Origin: Pirellulales bacterium
GTDB taxonomy: Bacteria > Planctomycetota > Planctomycetia > Pirellulales > Lacipirellulaceae
NCBI GenBank assembly: GCA_020849945.1
Contig: JADZFK010000138.1
Span: 1-64,000 of the forward strand
Direction: 5' to 3'
Length of the DNA: 64,000 bases
Below the pieces are notes generated by a model. It saw nothing but the letters and a program-made list of their open reading frames with translations, did not search any database and was not told the origin of the DNA. The position numbers and the translations under genes are program-made. This document shows, piece by piece, positions 51,722 through 59,787 of the stretch (the first letter of the stretch is position 1; each line of letters begins with the position of its first letter).

Positions 51722-53941
51722 CTACAACAACAACCGGCTGGCAACCTGGTACGTCACGAGCGCGCCGACGTAGGCGAGTATCGTCATGTAAGCGAACGTA
51801 AAGGTTGGCCAGCGCCAACTATTTGTTTCACGGCGGATGACGGCCAACGTGGCCGCGCATTGGGCACAAAGGGCAAAGAACACCATGATCGAAAGGGCCA
51901 CGGGCAAATTGTAAACAGGCTCGCCCGTGTCGTCCCAGCGGGCTGCTCGGAGCTGGGCCTGAAGCCGATGCTGATCGCTCTCGGCACCAACATCCACATC
52001 GCTGCCCAGGTTGTAGATGACGCCGAGCACGCCCATCACGACCTCCCGAGCCGGGAACGAGGCGATCACCGCGCAGCCGATCCGCCAGTCCCAACCGAGC
52101 GGCCGAACGGCCGGCTCGATCCACTGGCCCGCGCGCCCGAGCAAGCTGTAGCGCTGATGCAGGCTCGCCCTTAGGTACGCCAGGTTCTCGGAAGAGTCGA
52201 ACTCGGCCAGCGCGGCCGCATGGCCAGCCAGCGCGGCCCGCCGAGCCTCGAGCTCCGCGGCAACGCGATCTTCGCTCCGCGGATAGTAGGAAAGCGCCCA
52301 CACGACGATGGTCACAGCGAAGATCACCGTGCCAGCCCTGGCCAAAAATGACCATCCGCGTTCGGCCATCCGGAACCCCACCGTCCGCAACGATGGCATT
52401 TTGTAGGTGGGAAGTTCGAGCACAAACGGCGGAGTTTCTCCCCGCAAGATCGACTTCTTCAACCCCCATGCCACGCCGATCGCCACGACCACGCCCACCG
52501 CGTACATCCCCAGCAGCACCAGCCCTTGCAGCCCGACGATGCCCCCCAAGAAGTAGCGGGCGGGCACAAACGCACCGATCAAGATCACGTAAACCGGCAA
52601 CCGTGCCGAGCAACTCATGAGCGGGGCGATGAGGATCGTGGCGAAACGGTCGCGCCGGTTCTCGATCACCCGCGTTGCCATGATCCCCGGAACCGCGCAC
52701 GCGAACGACGAAAGCAGCGGAATAAACGACTTGCCGCTCAGCCCCACGCCAGCCATCAAGCGATCCATCAGAAACGCCGCTCGCGCCATGTATCCGCAAT
52801 CTTCCAACACGGCGATGAACATGAACAGGATCAGAATCTGAGGCAAGAAGACGACGACCGCCCCGACGCCGCCGATCACCCCGTTGACCAGCAGCGATTG
52901 CAAGGCCCCTTCCGCCATTCCCGCCTCGACCAAACTAGCAAGCCCCCCAACGGCCGAATCGATGACGTTCATCAGCGGGGCCGCCAACACAAAGATCGAG
53001 GTGAAAAGCGTCGCCATGGTGAGCCCGAAGATCAGCGTTCCCCAAACCTTGTGAGTCAGCACGGCGTCGATTCGATCGCTCGTCGTTCGCGTGTGGCCCG
53101 AGGGCCGACGGGCAACACCTTGCAGTGTTCGCGCGATCCAATCGTACCGGGCCATTGCCTCGACCGCCGGCACGGGCATCCCCGCGGCCGCAAGCGATTC
53201 GCGCGCCACGCGCAACCGCTCGGCGCCTTCTTGTGCCAGGCCATCCAGCAGTTCGCTTTCCAGGTATCCGCCCCCGTCGAGCAGCAATCGCTCGACTAGA
53301 AACGGCGGTAGCGGTGCCGGCAACCGCTCGTTCAACCACGCTCCTAGCTCGGTGGCGTGCTGTTGAAACGAGGCGGGGAATGGGTTCTCGCGGACCGGGG
53401 CCGCGGATGTTTCACCACCGCTTGCGGCCGCTGCTAAGGCGGTTTGCAGCTCTTTCAGTCCGGTTCGACGATTCGCCTGCACGGCCACCACCGGCACGCC
53501 CAGCCGCTCGGCCAGCCCCGCCACATCGATCTCCATCTGCCGCTCGCGCGCGAGATCGACCATGTTTAGCGCGATCACCATCGGCAGCCCAAGCGCGAGC
53601 ACCTGGCTCACCAGATACAAATTGCGTTCGAGGTTGCTGGCATCGACGATGGAAAGCACAACGTCGGGCGGCGCCACGTTGCCGCGCCGGCCCAGCAGCA
53701 CATCGACCGTCACCATTTCGTCGGGCGAACGCGGCGCCAAACTGTAAGTGCCTGGCAGATCGATCAACTCAAACGAGTGGCCTGCATGGCGCATGTGCCC
53801 GGTCTTTTTTTCGACCGTCACGCCTGGGTAGTTGCCTACCCGCTGCCGAACCCCCGCCAAGGCAGTGAACAGCGTCGACTTCCCCGTGTTCGGATTCCCG
53901 ACCAGGGCAACACGAATTGTTCTCGTCGAGGAACCCGGCAT
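51722..53941 (-). CDS. feoB: Ferrous iron transporter FeoB
   Basis: A 739-residue inner-membrane iron(II) transporter. The N-terminal G domain has G1 GNPNTGKS (15-22), the G2 region GNYPGVTVEKK, G3 DLPG and G4 NMVD. A helical GDI-like linker follows, then the membrane domain with the paired Gate-type segments (VFLPQILILFMFIAVLEDCGYMARAAF and the second copy near SFIPLLSSFACAVPGIMATR) carrying the conserved cysteine. The end (LSIMVFFALCAQCAATLAVIRRET) is also typical. Length is normal. It lies 275 bases downstream of the second feoA gene, with a repeat element in that gap. Confidence 0.97.
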   Translation of the reverse strand: MPGSSTRTIRVALVGNPNTGKSTLFTALAGVRQRVGNYPGVTVEKKTGHMRHAGHSFELIDLPGTYSLAPRSPDEMVTVDVLLGRRGNVAPPDVVLSIVDASNLERNLYLVSQVLALGLPMVIALNMVDLARERQMEIDVAGLAERLGVPVVAVQANRRTGLKELQTALAAAASGGETSAAPVRENPFPASFQQHATELGAWLNERLPAPLPPFLVERLLLDGGGYLESELLDGLAQEGAERLRVARESLAAAGMPVPAVEAMARYDWIARTLQGVARRPSGHTRTTSDRIDAVLTHKVWGTLIFGLTMATLFTSIFVLAAPLMNVIDSAVGGLASLVEAGMAEGALQSLLVNGVIGGVGAVVVFLPQILILFMFIAVLEDCGYMARAAFLMDRLMAGVGLSGKSFIPLLSSFACAVPGIMATRVIENRRDRFATILIAPLMSCSARLPVYVILIGAFVPARYFLGGIVGLQGLVLLGMYAVGVVVAIGVAWGLKKSILRGETPPFVLELPTYKMPSLRTVGFRMAERGWSFLARAGTVIFAVTIVVWALSYYPRSEDRVAAELEARRAALAGHAAALAEFDSSENLAYLRASLHQRYSLLGRAGQWIEPAVRPLGWDWRIGCAVIASFPAREVVMGVLGVIYNLGSDVDVGAESDQHRLQAQLRAARWDDTGEPVYNLPVALSIMVFFALCAQCAATLAVIRRETNSWRWPTFTFAYMTILAYVGALVTYQVASRLLL

Positions 53942-54051
53942 GATGGTTTACCACAAAGTCGGAGACACGGGGATGATTTGTAGGTGGGATATCCGAACCC
54001 GAAGGAACGTCGCACTTCCAACTTTATTCAACTTCTCGCGAAATCGGCGTT

Positions 54052-54113
54052 GTTTAACCTGGAGCCAACGACGACGGTATTCGGGTTGTTCCTCGCCGCT
54101 AGCTCGGGGTTAG
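54052..54113. repeat. Dispersed palindromic repeat, family D copy 1
   Basis: GTTTAACCTGGAGCCAACGACGACGG ... CCTCGCCGCTAGCTCGGGGTTAGAC. Ends are inverted copies of each other, and it matches 57711-57775 in opposite orientation. It lies inside the feo operon. Confidence 0.75.
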
Positions 54114-54216
54114 ACGACCGACGGGGCTTTCGCTGCGCAGTTATTAATAGTTCGGTTAATCTCTGTGGCCCCTGTGGCTACGCAATAAAGTAATTGGCCC
54201 AAGTCACCCAGGCGGG

Positions 54217-54474
54217 TCATCCAAGCGGGGCATCTTCCGAGCCTTCTATCAGCTGCACCTCGATATGCTGGGCTTCGCTCTTGCGGAGGCTCAGTCGATA
54301 GCCACGGAGTTCGAACTCGAGCGGGTCACCCAGTGGCGCGGCACCAAGGCAAAGGATTTCGACGCCGGGGGTGACGCCCATCTCCAAGATGCGGCGGCTG
54401 ATCTCGTCGGAGCCAACGATCCGCTCTACGATTGCCGCCTGGCCGACCTTTAGCTCGGCCGCTGCCCGCTTCAT
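54217..54474 (-). CDS. feoA: FeoA domain protein
   Basis: An 85-residue SH3-like FeoA protein: LKVGQAAIVERIVGSDEISRRILEMGVTPGVEILCLGAAPLGDPLEFELRGYRLSLRKSEAQHIEV covers the whole fold (quoted region spans it). It has the expected L..MGV.PG turn and the P.GDP..F.. G..LSLR motif. FeoA associates with FeoB and is needed for iron uptake in many bacteria. The start overlaps the stop of the other feoA gene by 4 bases, so they are translated together. Confidence 0.93.
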   Translation of the reverse strand: MKRAAAELKVGQAAIVERIVGSDEISRRILEMGVTPGVEILCLGAAPLGDPLEFELRGYRLSLRKSEAQHIEVQLIEGSEDAPLG

Positions 54475-54707
54475 GCCGTCTTCCTCACGTGCACCAGAAC
54501 CCGCGTCGAATCATCTTCGCGAAAACAAATTTTACTGCCATCGACGCGAATGATGCACGGCGCGCCGGTGTGGATCATTTCCAGGCGAGCGCCCACGCGC
54601 AGGCCCAATTCCTCCAGATGATGCACCTGCTGCGGAGTGCCCAACACCTGCCCAATTTCGGCCATTTGGCCGCTACGGAGCACCGAAATGGGGACCAGTT
54701 CCATCAT
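54471..54707 (-). CDS. feoA: FeoA domain protein (first gene of feo operon)
   Basis: A 78-residue FeoA-like protein. The track ORF starts at 54785, but a promoter and a Fur-box-like palindrome lie at 54738-54801, so translation must begin downstream. ATG 54707 (or 54704) gives MMELVPISVLRSGQ. The fold is intact (HHLEELGLRVGARLEMIHTG then CIIRVDGSKICFREDDSTRVLV). It differs from the second FeoA in having the G..ICFR version of the last strand. Two FeoA proteins with one FeoB is a known arrangement. The ribosome binding site is weak. Confidence 0.9.
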   Translation of the reverse strand: MMELVPISVLRSGQMAEIGQVLGTPQQVHHLEELGLRVGARLEMIHTGAPCIIRVDGSKICFREDDSTRVLVHVRKTA

Positions 54708-54737
54708 GCCCAAGACCCAGATTGCGAAGCGTTTACG

Positions 54738-54766
54738 TTGATGTTGAGAACGATTCTCAACATCAA
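54738..54766 (-). promoter_or_regulatory. Fur-box-like operator of feo operon
   Basis: TTGATGTTGAGAA-CGA-TTCTCAACATCAA is a perfect 13-bp inverted repeat. Its core TGAGAAC-G-ATTCTCA fits the 7-1-7 Fur box (TGATAAT-N-ATTATCA) at 12 of 14 arm positions. It starts 6 bases downstream of the -10 box, covering the expected transcription start, which is where an iron repressor would act. Confidence 0.8.
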
Positions 54767-54772
54767 TACTGG

Positions 54773-54801
54773 ATTGTAGTGCCATTTCCGTTGCCTTTCA
54801 A
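54773..54801 (-). promoter_or_regulatory. Sigma-70-type promoter of feo operon
   Basis: On the minus strand: TTGAAA (54801-54796), exactly 17 bases, TACAAT (54778-54773). Both hexamers have five of six consensus bases. Confidence 0.75.
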
Positions 54802-55115
54802 TTGGGGTAACTGCCGAAATGCGTCGTTCCTATCCCGAATCCCCATGAAAGCCAACCGCCGGGTGGGTGGTCGGCCAACGCCAATTTCTGGCCCGTTCGG
54901 ACCGGCCGATTCGCTCGACCGGGGCGATTTGAACAGGCCCAGGTCGATGAGCAACACGAACGAACGGCTCTCCCACTTCGTTCCACGCAACCGCGGAAGA
55001 AAATCGTCCGCCGTGCGTAGCATCGCAACGAAAATAGTGGTTTAATGTTCGCTCACTCAAGATGTAGTCACCGCGTCGGTATTTAGCCCTCACAACTCAC
55101 ATTTCACAACTCATC
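54802..55115. other. Divergent intergenic region, no gene seen
   Basis: Between the feo promoter and the pnt genes. It holds no convincing ORF (short ones on both strands lack support). The pnt promoter should lie here; I cannot place it with confidence. Confidence 0.45.
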
Positions 55116-55406
55116 ATGGACCTCGGACCTAAGTTATTCGTGTTCCTCCTATCCACGTTTCTGGGTTTGGAGGTGATTCGTCGTGTGTCGCCGTTGTTGC
55201 ATACGCCGCTGATGTCGTTGACGAATGCCATCTCGGCGATTTCGATCGTGGCGGCCATCCAGGTGATGGCCGAGGGAAACACGACCTTCAACACCGTGTT
55301 ATGTACGCTCGGCGTTGTGGCGGCCACGATCAACATTGTGGGTGGTTTCTGGATCACCGATCGCATGCTCAAGATGTTCCGCCGGGAGACTAACAACCGT
55401 GAGTAA
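55116..55406 (+). CDS. pntAB: NAD(P) transhydrogenase alpha-2 subunit (membrane part)
   Basis: A 96-residue membrane protein with three hydrophobic segments, corresponding to the membrane portion of PntA in split transhydrogenases. Family features: FLLSTFLGLEVIRRVSPLLHTPLMSLTNAISAISIV (its start and the HTPLMS..NAIS signature) and the end VVAATINIVGGFWITDRMLKMF. It forms the proton channel together with PntB. The NAD-binding alpha-1 subunit gene, normally just upstream, is absent: feo genes occupy that place. Confidence 0.95.
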   Translation: MDLGPKLFVFLLSTFLGLEVIRRVSPLLHTPLMSLTNAISAISIVAAIQVMAEGNTTFNTVLCTLGVVAATINIVGGFWITDRMLKMFRRETNNRE

Positions 55407-56853
55407 CGCGGCATTGATGATCGGAACGATTTCGGAAATTCCGGCTGGCAACGTGCATGAAGCGGCCAATTCGTGGTTGGGGATCGCTTCGTATCTCATC
55501 GCGGCGGCCTTGTTTATTCTTTCGCTCAAGTGGCTGAGTCATCCTCGCACGGCGCGGCGCGGCGTACGGGCTGGCGAAATCGGCATGGCGGTAGCCATCG
55601 TGGGTACGCTGCTGATCTATCAAGCCGTTTCGTACCTGTGGATATTGGTAGGCGTCGTCGTCGGGTCGCTCATCGGCGCGCCGATGGCCGTGTGGATGCC
55701 CATGACCGCCGTCCCGCAGCGGACCGCGCTCTCTCACGCCTTCGGCGCGCTGGCGGCCGCGCTTGTTGGCACCGCCCACTACTTCCAGTTGTTCGGCAAA
55801 GAAAGCGGAATCGACCACTTCACAATGGCGATCTTGGCTTTGGAAGTGCTGCTCGGCTGCCTCACGTTCACCGGCAGCCTCGTGGCGTTTGGCAAACTGC
55901 AAGACCTCATCCCCAGTTCGATCAAAGGGCTGCCCCACCAGAACGCGATCAACATCGGCCTGCTGGCCTCGGCCGCGGGCATCTCGGTTATTCTCACCGT
56001 GTCGCCCGGCCATGCCTGGCTATTCCTCGTGTTGATCGTGCTCGGGCTGGCCTTTGGCCTGTGCCTGGTGATGCCCATCGGCGGTGCCGATATGCCCACC
56101 GTCATCTCGCTCCTCAACTCGTACGCTGGCCTTTCCGCCAGCCTGATGGGGTTCGTGCTCAACAACTACCTGCTCATCATCGCGGGCGCGCTCGATGGCT
56201 CCTCGGGCCTGATCCTTTCCATCATCATGTGCCGAGCGATGAACCGATCGTTCACGAATGTCCTTTTCGGCCGCATGGATGCCAGCCAAACGGCGTCGGC
56301 CGACGACGTGTACGGCGGCAAGGTGAAGAGCGCCTCGGCCGAGGACGTGGCCATGATCCTTGATGGGGTGCGACGCGTGGTCGTGGTACCGGGTTATGGC
56401 ATGGCGGTATCGCAGGCCCAGCATGCGGTGCGAGACCTATTCAACATGCTCGAAGAACGTGGCACGGAAGTTGAATTCGCGATTCACCCCGTTGCTGGCC
56501 GAATGCCGGGCCACATGAACGTGCTGCTGGCCGAGGCCGATATCCCGTACGACAAGCTCAAAGAGATGGAAGAGATCAACCCGAGCTTCGGCCAAACCGA
56601 TGTGGCGATCGTCATCGGCGCGAACGACGTGGTGAACCCGCTGGCCAACACCGATCCCAAAAGCCCGATCGCCGGAATGCCGATTCTGAATGTGGGCGAA
56701 GCCCGCACGGTCGTCGTGGTGAAGCGGAGCCTAAGCCCTGGCTTCGCGGGCATCCCCAATCCGCTGTTCGCCGCGGAGAATACGCTCATGCTATTCGAAG
56801 ACGGCAAGAAGGCGATCGTCGATGTCGTCGCCGCCATGAAAGAGGCGGCATAA
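55399..56853 (+). CDS. pntB: NAD(P) transhydrogenase beta subunit
   Basis: A 484-residue subunit if it starts at GTG 55399 (8-base overlap with the alpha-2 gene); ATG 55417 is an alternative. The N-terminal half has about nine membrane helices, with AVPQRTALSHAFGALAAALVG and GGADMPTVISLLNSYAGLSASLMGFVLNNYLLIIAGALDGSSG (typical channel residues). The C-terminal NADP-binding domain shows VVVVPGYGMAVSQAQHAVRDL, IHPVAGRMPGHMNVLLAEA and VVNPLANTDPKSPIAGMPIL. It couples proton entry to NADPH formation. All family motifs are intact. Confidence 0.97.
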   Translation: MSNAALMIGTISEIPAGNVHEAANSWLGIASYLIAAALFILSLKWLSHPRTARRGVRAGEIGMAVAIVGTLLIYQAVSYLWILVGVVVGSLIGAPMAVWMPMTAVPQRTALSHAFGALAAALVGTAHYFQLFGKESGIDHFTMAILALEVLLGCLTFTGSLVAFGKLQDLIPSSIKGLPHQNAINIGLLASAAGISVILTVSPGHAWLFLVLIVLGLAFGLCLVMPIGGADMPTVISLLNSYAGLSASLMGFVLNNYLLIIAGALDGSSGLILSIIMCRAMNRSFTNVLFGRMDASQTASADDVYGGKVKSASAEDVAMILDGVRRVVVVPGYGMAVSQAQHAVRDLFNMLEERGTEVEFAIHPVAGRMPGHMNVLLAEADIPYDKLKEMEEINPSFGQTDVAIVIGANDVVNPLANTDPKSPIAGMPILNVGEARTVVVVKRSLSPGFAGIPNPLFAAENTLMLFEDGKKAIVDVVAAMKEAA

Positions 56854-56882
56854 CCGCCGCCGATTCTCCGCGATACGATTGG

Positions 56883-56944
56883 CAGCCGCCGGCCGAAGCT
56901 GGCGGTTCCGCCATCTTGCAACCGCCGGATTCCGCCGGCGGCTG
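56883..56944. terminator. GC-rich hairpin after pntB
   Basis: Outer arms CAGCCGCCGGC and GCCGGCGGCTG are perfect. Inner CCGAAGCTGGCGGTT and AACCGCCGGATTCC pair partly. It begins 30 bases after the pntB stop. There is no T-tract. Confidence 0.5.
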
Positions 56945-56973
56945 ATCCCTTTCGTGCCTTCGCTGGGGGCCGC

Positions 56974-56998
56974 GTTCCGCTTCGCGTCGCGGCTAAAC
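56974..56998 (-). repeat. Dispersed repeat, family E copy 3
   Basis: On the minus strand GTTTAGCCGCGACGCGAAGCGGAAC, combining the ends seen at 10616 and 15412. Confidence 0.7.
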
Positions 56999-57351
56999 GG
57001 GTTTTTGCGCGTATTGCAACGGGTGCGGAAACGTGTTTTTGGATGCAATAATCGGCGCTATTTGCGACGGGTGCCGGGCGTTTCTGCCGGAAAATGAAGC
57101 GTTTTCCGGGGCGGGGGTGTTGCAATAATCGTCGATTTTGCTCTTGTTCGCGCGATTATTGTGCGAGGGGTGGGGAAAGCAAGAATCGGCGGCGGCATGG
57201 CGCGGAGCGGTGGCGGGGCCAACGCGAGGAATCAGCCGTGTGTTTGCCGTGCGAAATGATCGAATTGTCAAAGAGCGGAGGGTCGCTGGTGAGACGTGGG
57301 GGGCATCTTAGCAGGATACGGAACAAGATTCCACTAAAATTATTGGCCACT

Positions 57352-57394
57352 TGGAGTTGCGAGTTGCGAGGGGGGGAGGAGGGAGGGGGGTTTT
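57352..57394. repeat. Simple repeat GAGTTGCGAG plus G-rich tract
   Basis: TGGAGTTGCGAGTTGCGAGGGGGGGAGGAGGGAGGGGGG, related to 32371-32404. Confidence 0.65.
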
Positions 57395-57710
57395 GTGCCG
57401 TGCTGGTATGGCAATGATGTTGGGCGTAGGAGAACTGACAAGGTGGTATACACAACGATTTAGGTGGCACTGCTTGGTAGTTTGAGATGGCATGCAATAA
57501 TCCAGGATTTTTATGGCGATTCTCTGTCGGGAGTTCCGTTGAAACTGCGGTTTGTTAAATAGGGGACGCTCCACGGCAACCGCTCGCTATTCGTTGGTGC
57601 CCCCGGATTCTGCGGAGAATCGAAGCTTGCAGGGGTTTCTTTGCAACGGGGTTTCATCGCCGGGTTTGCGGACGACTATTGATCAATGGGCAGCGAAAGA
57701 CCCATCGTTC

Positions 57711-57775
57711 GTTTAACCCCGAGCCAGCGGCGAGGGAGAACCTTGCATCCCGTCGCCGTTGGCTCCGGGTTAAAC
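57711..57775. repeat. Dispersed palindromic repeat, family D copy 2
   Basis: GTTTAACCCCGAGCCAGCGGCGAGG ... CCGTCGCCGTTGGCTCCGGGTTAAAC: long inverted ends (about 24 bases with few mismatches). Confidence 0.8.
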
Positions 57776-57866
57776 ACTCCGTAAGAGTTCATTGGCAGTG
57801 CAGTCGTCAATAAATCGCAGGAGGAGAGCGAAATACGGAGGCGTAAGCCCTGGTGGGTGGTAGTAA

Positions 57867-57890
57867 GCGGTGACAGGCCTGTGTCACCGC
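57867..57890. promoter_or_regulatory. Perfect palindrome upstream of Rrf2 gene
   Basis: GCGGTGACA-GGCCTG-TGTCACCGC: 9-bp arms. It could be an operator or a hairpin; it lies about 30 bases before the proposed Rrf2 promoter. Confidence 0.4.
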
Positions 57891-57918
57891 AAGAACTGAA
57901 TTGGAAGAAAAAATGGCT

Positions 57919-57947
57919 TTGACGTTGTTACAAAAAACGTGATAGAC
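57919..57947 (+). promoter_or_regulatory. Possible promoter of Rrf2 gene
   Basis: TTGACG, 16-17 bases, GATAGA/ATAGAC. The -35 box is good and the -10 box is poor. It is about 100 bases upstream of the chosen start. Confidence 0.3.
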
Positions 57948-58044
57948 AAATGTCTCGCAGTTGGCATCTCAACCCGCAAGCGAGGCGAGGGCGATGGACC
58001 AAGAGGATTGGAGTGCGATTGATTCGCAGTCTGAAGAGGATGTG

Positions 58045-58545
58045 ATGAAAATATCGCAATCGATTGCGTATGCCTTGTTTGCGACGACGTATTTGGCCAC
58101 GTTGGACGATCGTTGCCCGGTGCCTTGTAGCGAGCTTGCCCAGCGGGGAAAGCTGCCGATTCGATTCTTGCTTCAAGTTCTTTGCAAGCTGGTGAAGGGA
58201 GGGGTGCTGACAAGCGCATGCGGAACCTCGGGAGGCTACTCGTTGGCCAAGTCGCCCGACCAGATCAGCCTACGGGAGGTTTTCGAGGCGATCGATCCGC
58301 CGAGTAAAGACCATTACACCGCGTTAGGATGTTTGCCCTCGGGAACGCGGAGTCGGATCACCAAGGCGCTTACCTCGGCCCACAAGGTTCAAATGGGCGA
58401 ATTGCAATCGTGGTCGTTGGCGGACGTTGTGAACCATTCTCGGACCCAGGCGGGGGTGCTTGCGATGCCAGGCTTGAAAGCGATAACGAAGCCCCGCGCG
58501 AGCAAGGTCCCGACCGAGATCAAAGTGCCCAAGCAAACGGGTTAG
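58045..58545 (+). CDS. Rrf2 family transcriptional regulator
   Basis: A 166-residue regulator. I choose ATG 58045 because MKISQSIAYALFATTYLA is the normal Rrf2 N-terminus and GAGG lies just upstream; the track start at 57961 adds 28 unlikely residues. The winged helix (PVPCSELAQRGKLPIRFLLQVLCKLVKGGVL) and wing (ACGTSGGYSLAKSPDQISLREVFEAID) are clear. The three-cysteine cluster motif of IscR is not present (one Cys at GCLPSG), so Fe-S sensing in the IscR manner is unlikely. The target is unknown; the nearest genes are convergent. Confidence 0.9.
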   Translation: MKISQSIAYALFATTYLATLDDRCPVPCSELAQRGKLPIRFLLQVLCKLVKGGVLTSACGTSGGYSLAKSPDQISLREVFEAIDPPSKDHYTALGCLPSGTRSRITKALTSAHKVQMGELQSWSLADVVNHSRTQAGVLAMPGLKAITKPRASKVPTEIKVPKQTG

Positions 58546-58615
58546 TACGACGGCGCTGAGACACTTTCACCACGACGACACAACGGGCACGACGGGCGGA
58601 ATGAGATAGGATAAG

Positions 58616-58718
58616 GATAGGCTTTGTCTCAAAAGCGGTTCTGGTTTGGGTAGCGGATTGAGCAAGGCCAAGAATCCAGCGATCCGCGAACCCTCCCCAA
58701 AAAGGGAGGGGAGTTTTT
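58616..58718 (-). repeat. Dispersed repeat, family B copy 3 (inverted)
   Basis: AGGCTTTGTCTCAAAAGCGGTTCTGGTTTGGGTAGCGGATTGAGCAAGGCCAAGAATCCAGCGATCCGCGAACCCTCCCC is the reverse complement of the 26938-27053 unit with few changes. It lies between the convergent Rrf2 gene and motor-like operon. Confidence 0.75.
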
Positions 58719-58767
58719 AGGCAAGGCCTGGGCCGCATGCCTCACAGGTGCTGGAAAGCATGTTGGG

Positions 58768-59787
58768 TTATTCGCTGAGTGAGTTGCTTCCGTGGCGTGA
58801 GGCACCGATGGGCATCCCTGGGGGCAGCGGGCGGACGGCGATGGCGAAACCCATTTGGCGGATGATACGTTTCATTTCGCGGAGCCGTTCGTAGTTGCCG
58901 GGGTAAGTCCAGATGGTGATGGTCGTGCCCTCTGGCCGATGTTGCTGGAGTTGCTGCACGAACTCGGAGTTGGCGGCGAGTGCATCGGCAGCCGGCTCGC
59001 CGGGTGGTGAAACCTCCGGTAGCATGTGGCAGTGCGAGAACTTGTAGGCTTGGCCGGCCATGTAATCTCCGGCGGCATTTCGTCCAACGAGTCCTTCCTT
59101 GACGAAGTAGTATTTTAGCCGAAAGCCACTGATGGGTCCGATCGTGCGTTGCATTTGGTCTTGTGTGCGAAGTCGCCAGACATTTGCCTGGGCATCGCTC
59201 TTCATTTGCTCCATGAGCGAATCGAAGGGCACGACCACGAGATGGTCTTCGGAGAGGAGCACGTGAATTTCTTTTCCGGTGACGGCCTGCGAGACCGGAG
59301 TGGGTTGGCATTCGAGTGATTCGGTGGGTGGGCCGCGCGAGATGAGGGCGACTTGCTCGCGGGTGAGGTCGTCGAGCTTTGCTTGAGCAAGGGCGATTTT
59401 GTGCCGCAGGTCGAAATCGCGTTGATCGTTGGTGGAAAGCTTTTGGCGTCGAGCTTCGATTTCTTTTTCGGCTTCGACGATGGCGGTGCCGAGCCAGGCG
59501 CGTTCGCTTTCGCGGAACTGGGTTTCGAGATGGGCGTTTCCGACTCGACCCACGAGGTTTCGGACATCGCGTTGGGTGTTTAGTGCATTTCGGTAGGCCT
59601 GCTGAAACTCTTGTTCGCTGTGGGCTTGGTCGGCAAGCAGTTCGTCGGTATCGCTGCGGACCGAATGGCTGGTGCGAAGGCCGACAACAAGCACGAGGAG
59701 AATGAGAATACCGACGATGTTCGTGATGACGTCCAGAAAGGAATCCTGGCCGGGCATTTGATCGGCTTCGATTTCGGCGCGTTTCAT
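58768..59787 (-). CDS. TolR/ExbD-like coiled-coil protein with membrane aspartate
   Basis: A 339-residue membrane-anchored protein, last gene of a three-gene operon. The single N-terminal span (about residues 19-40) reads FLDVITNIVGILILLVLVVG, in which Asp19 occupies the place of the ion-coupling Asp of TolR/ExbD/MotB. A long coiled coil (about 50-140) is followed by a beta-rich segment (HVLLSEDHLVVVPFDSLM) and a C-terminal alpha/beta part (GTTITIWTYPGNYERLREMKRIIRQMGF) like the ExbD periplasmic domain. ATG 59787 overlaps the previous stop by 4 bases. It is probably a force-transmitting partner of the TolQ-like channel. Confidence 0.75.
   Translation of the reverse strand: MKRAEIEADQMPGQDSFLDVITNIVGILILLVLVVGLRTSHSVRSDTDELLADQAHSEQEFQQAYRNALNTQRDVRNLVGRVGNAHLETQFRESERAWLGTAIVEAEKEIEARRQKLSTNDQRDFDLRHKIALAQAKLDDLTREQVALISRGPPTESLECQPTPVSQAVTGKEIHVLLSEDHLVVVPFDSLMEQMKSDAQANVWRLRTQDQMQRTIGPISGFRLKYYFVKEGLVGRNAAGDYMAGQAYKFSHCHMLPEVSPPGEPAADALAANSEFVQQLQQHRPEGTTITIWTYPGNYERLREMKRIIRQMGFAIAVRPLPPGMPIGASRHGSNSLSE

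Larger units (their letters stand above)
56854..58044. other. Long intergenic region with palindromes
   Basis: About 1.2 kb without a supported gene. It contains a hairpin after pntB (56883-56944), repeat family E (56974-56998), four CAATAATC-type motifs (57044-57502), a GAGTTGCGAGG tract (57352-57394), repeat family D (57711-57775), a perfect palindrome (57867-57890) and a possible promoter for the Rrf2 gene. The short minus ORFs across 57156-57574 look non-coding. Confidence 0.5.
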
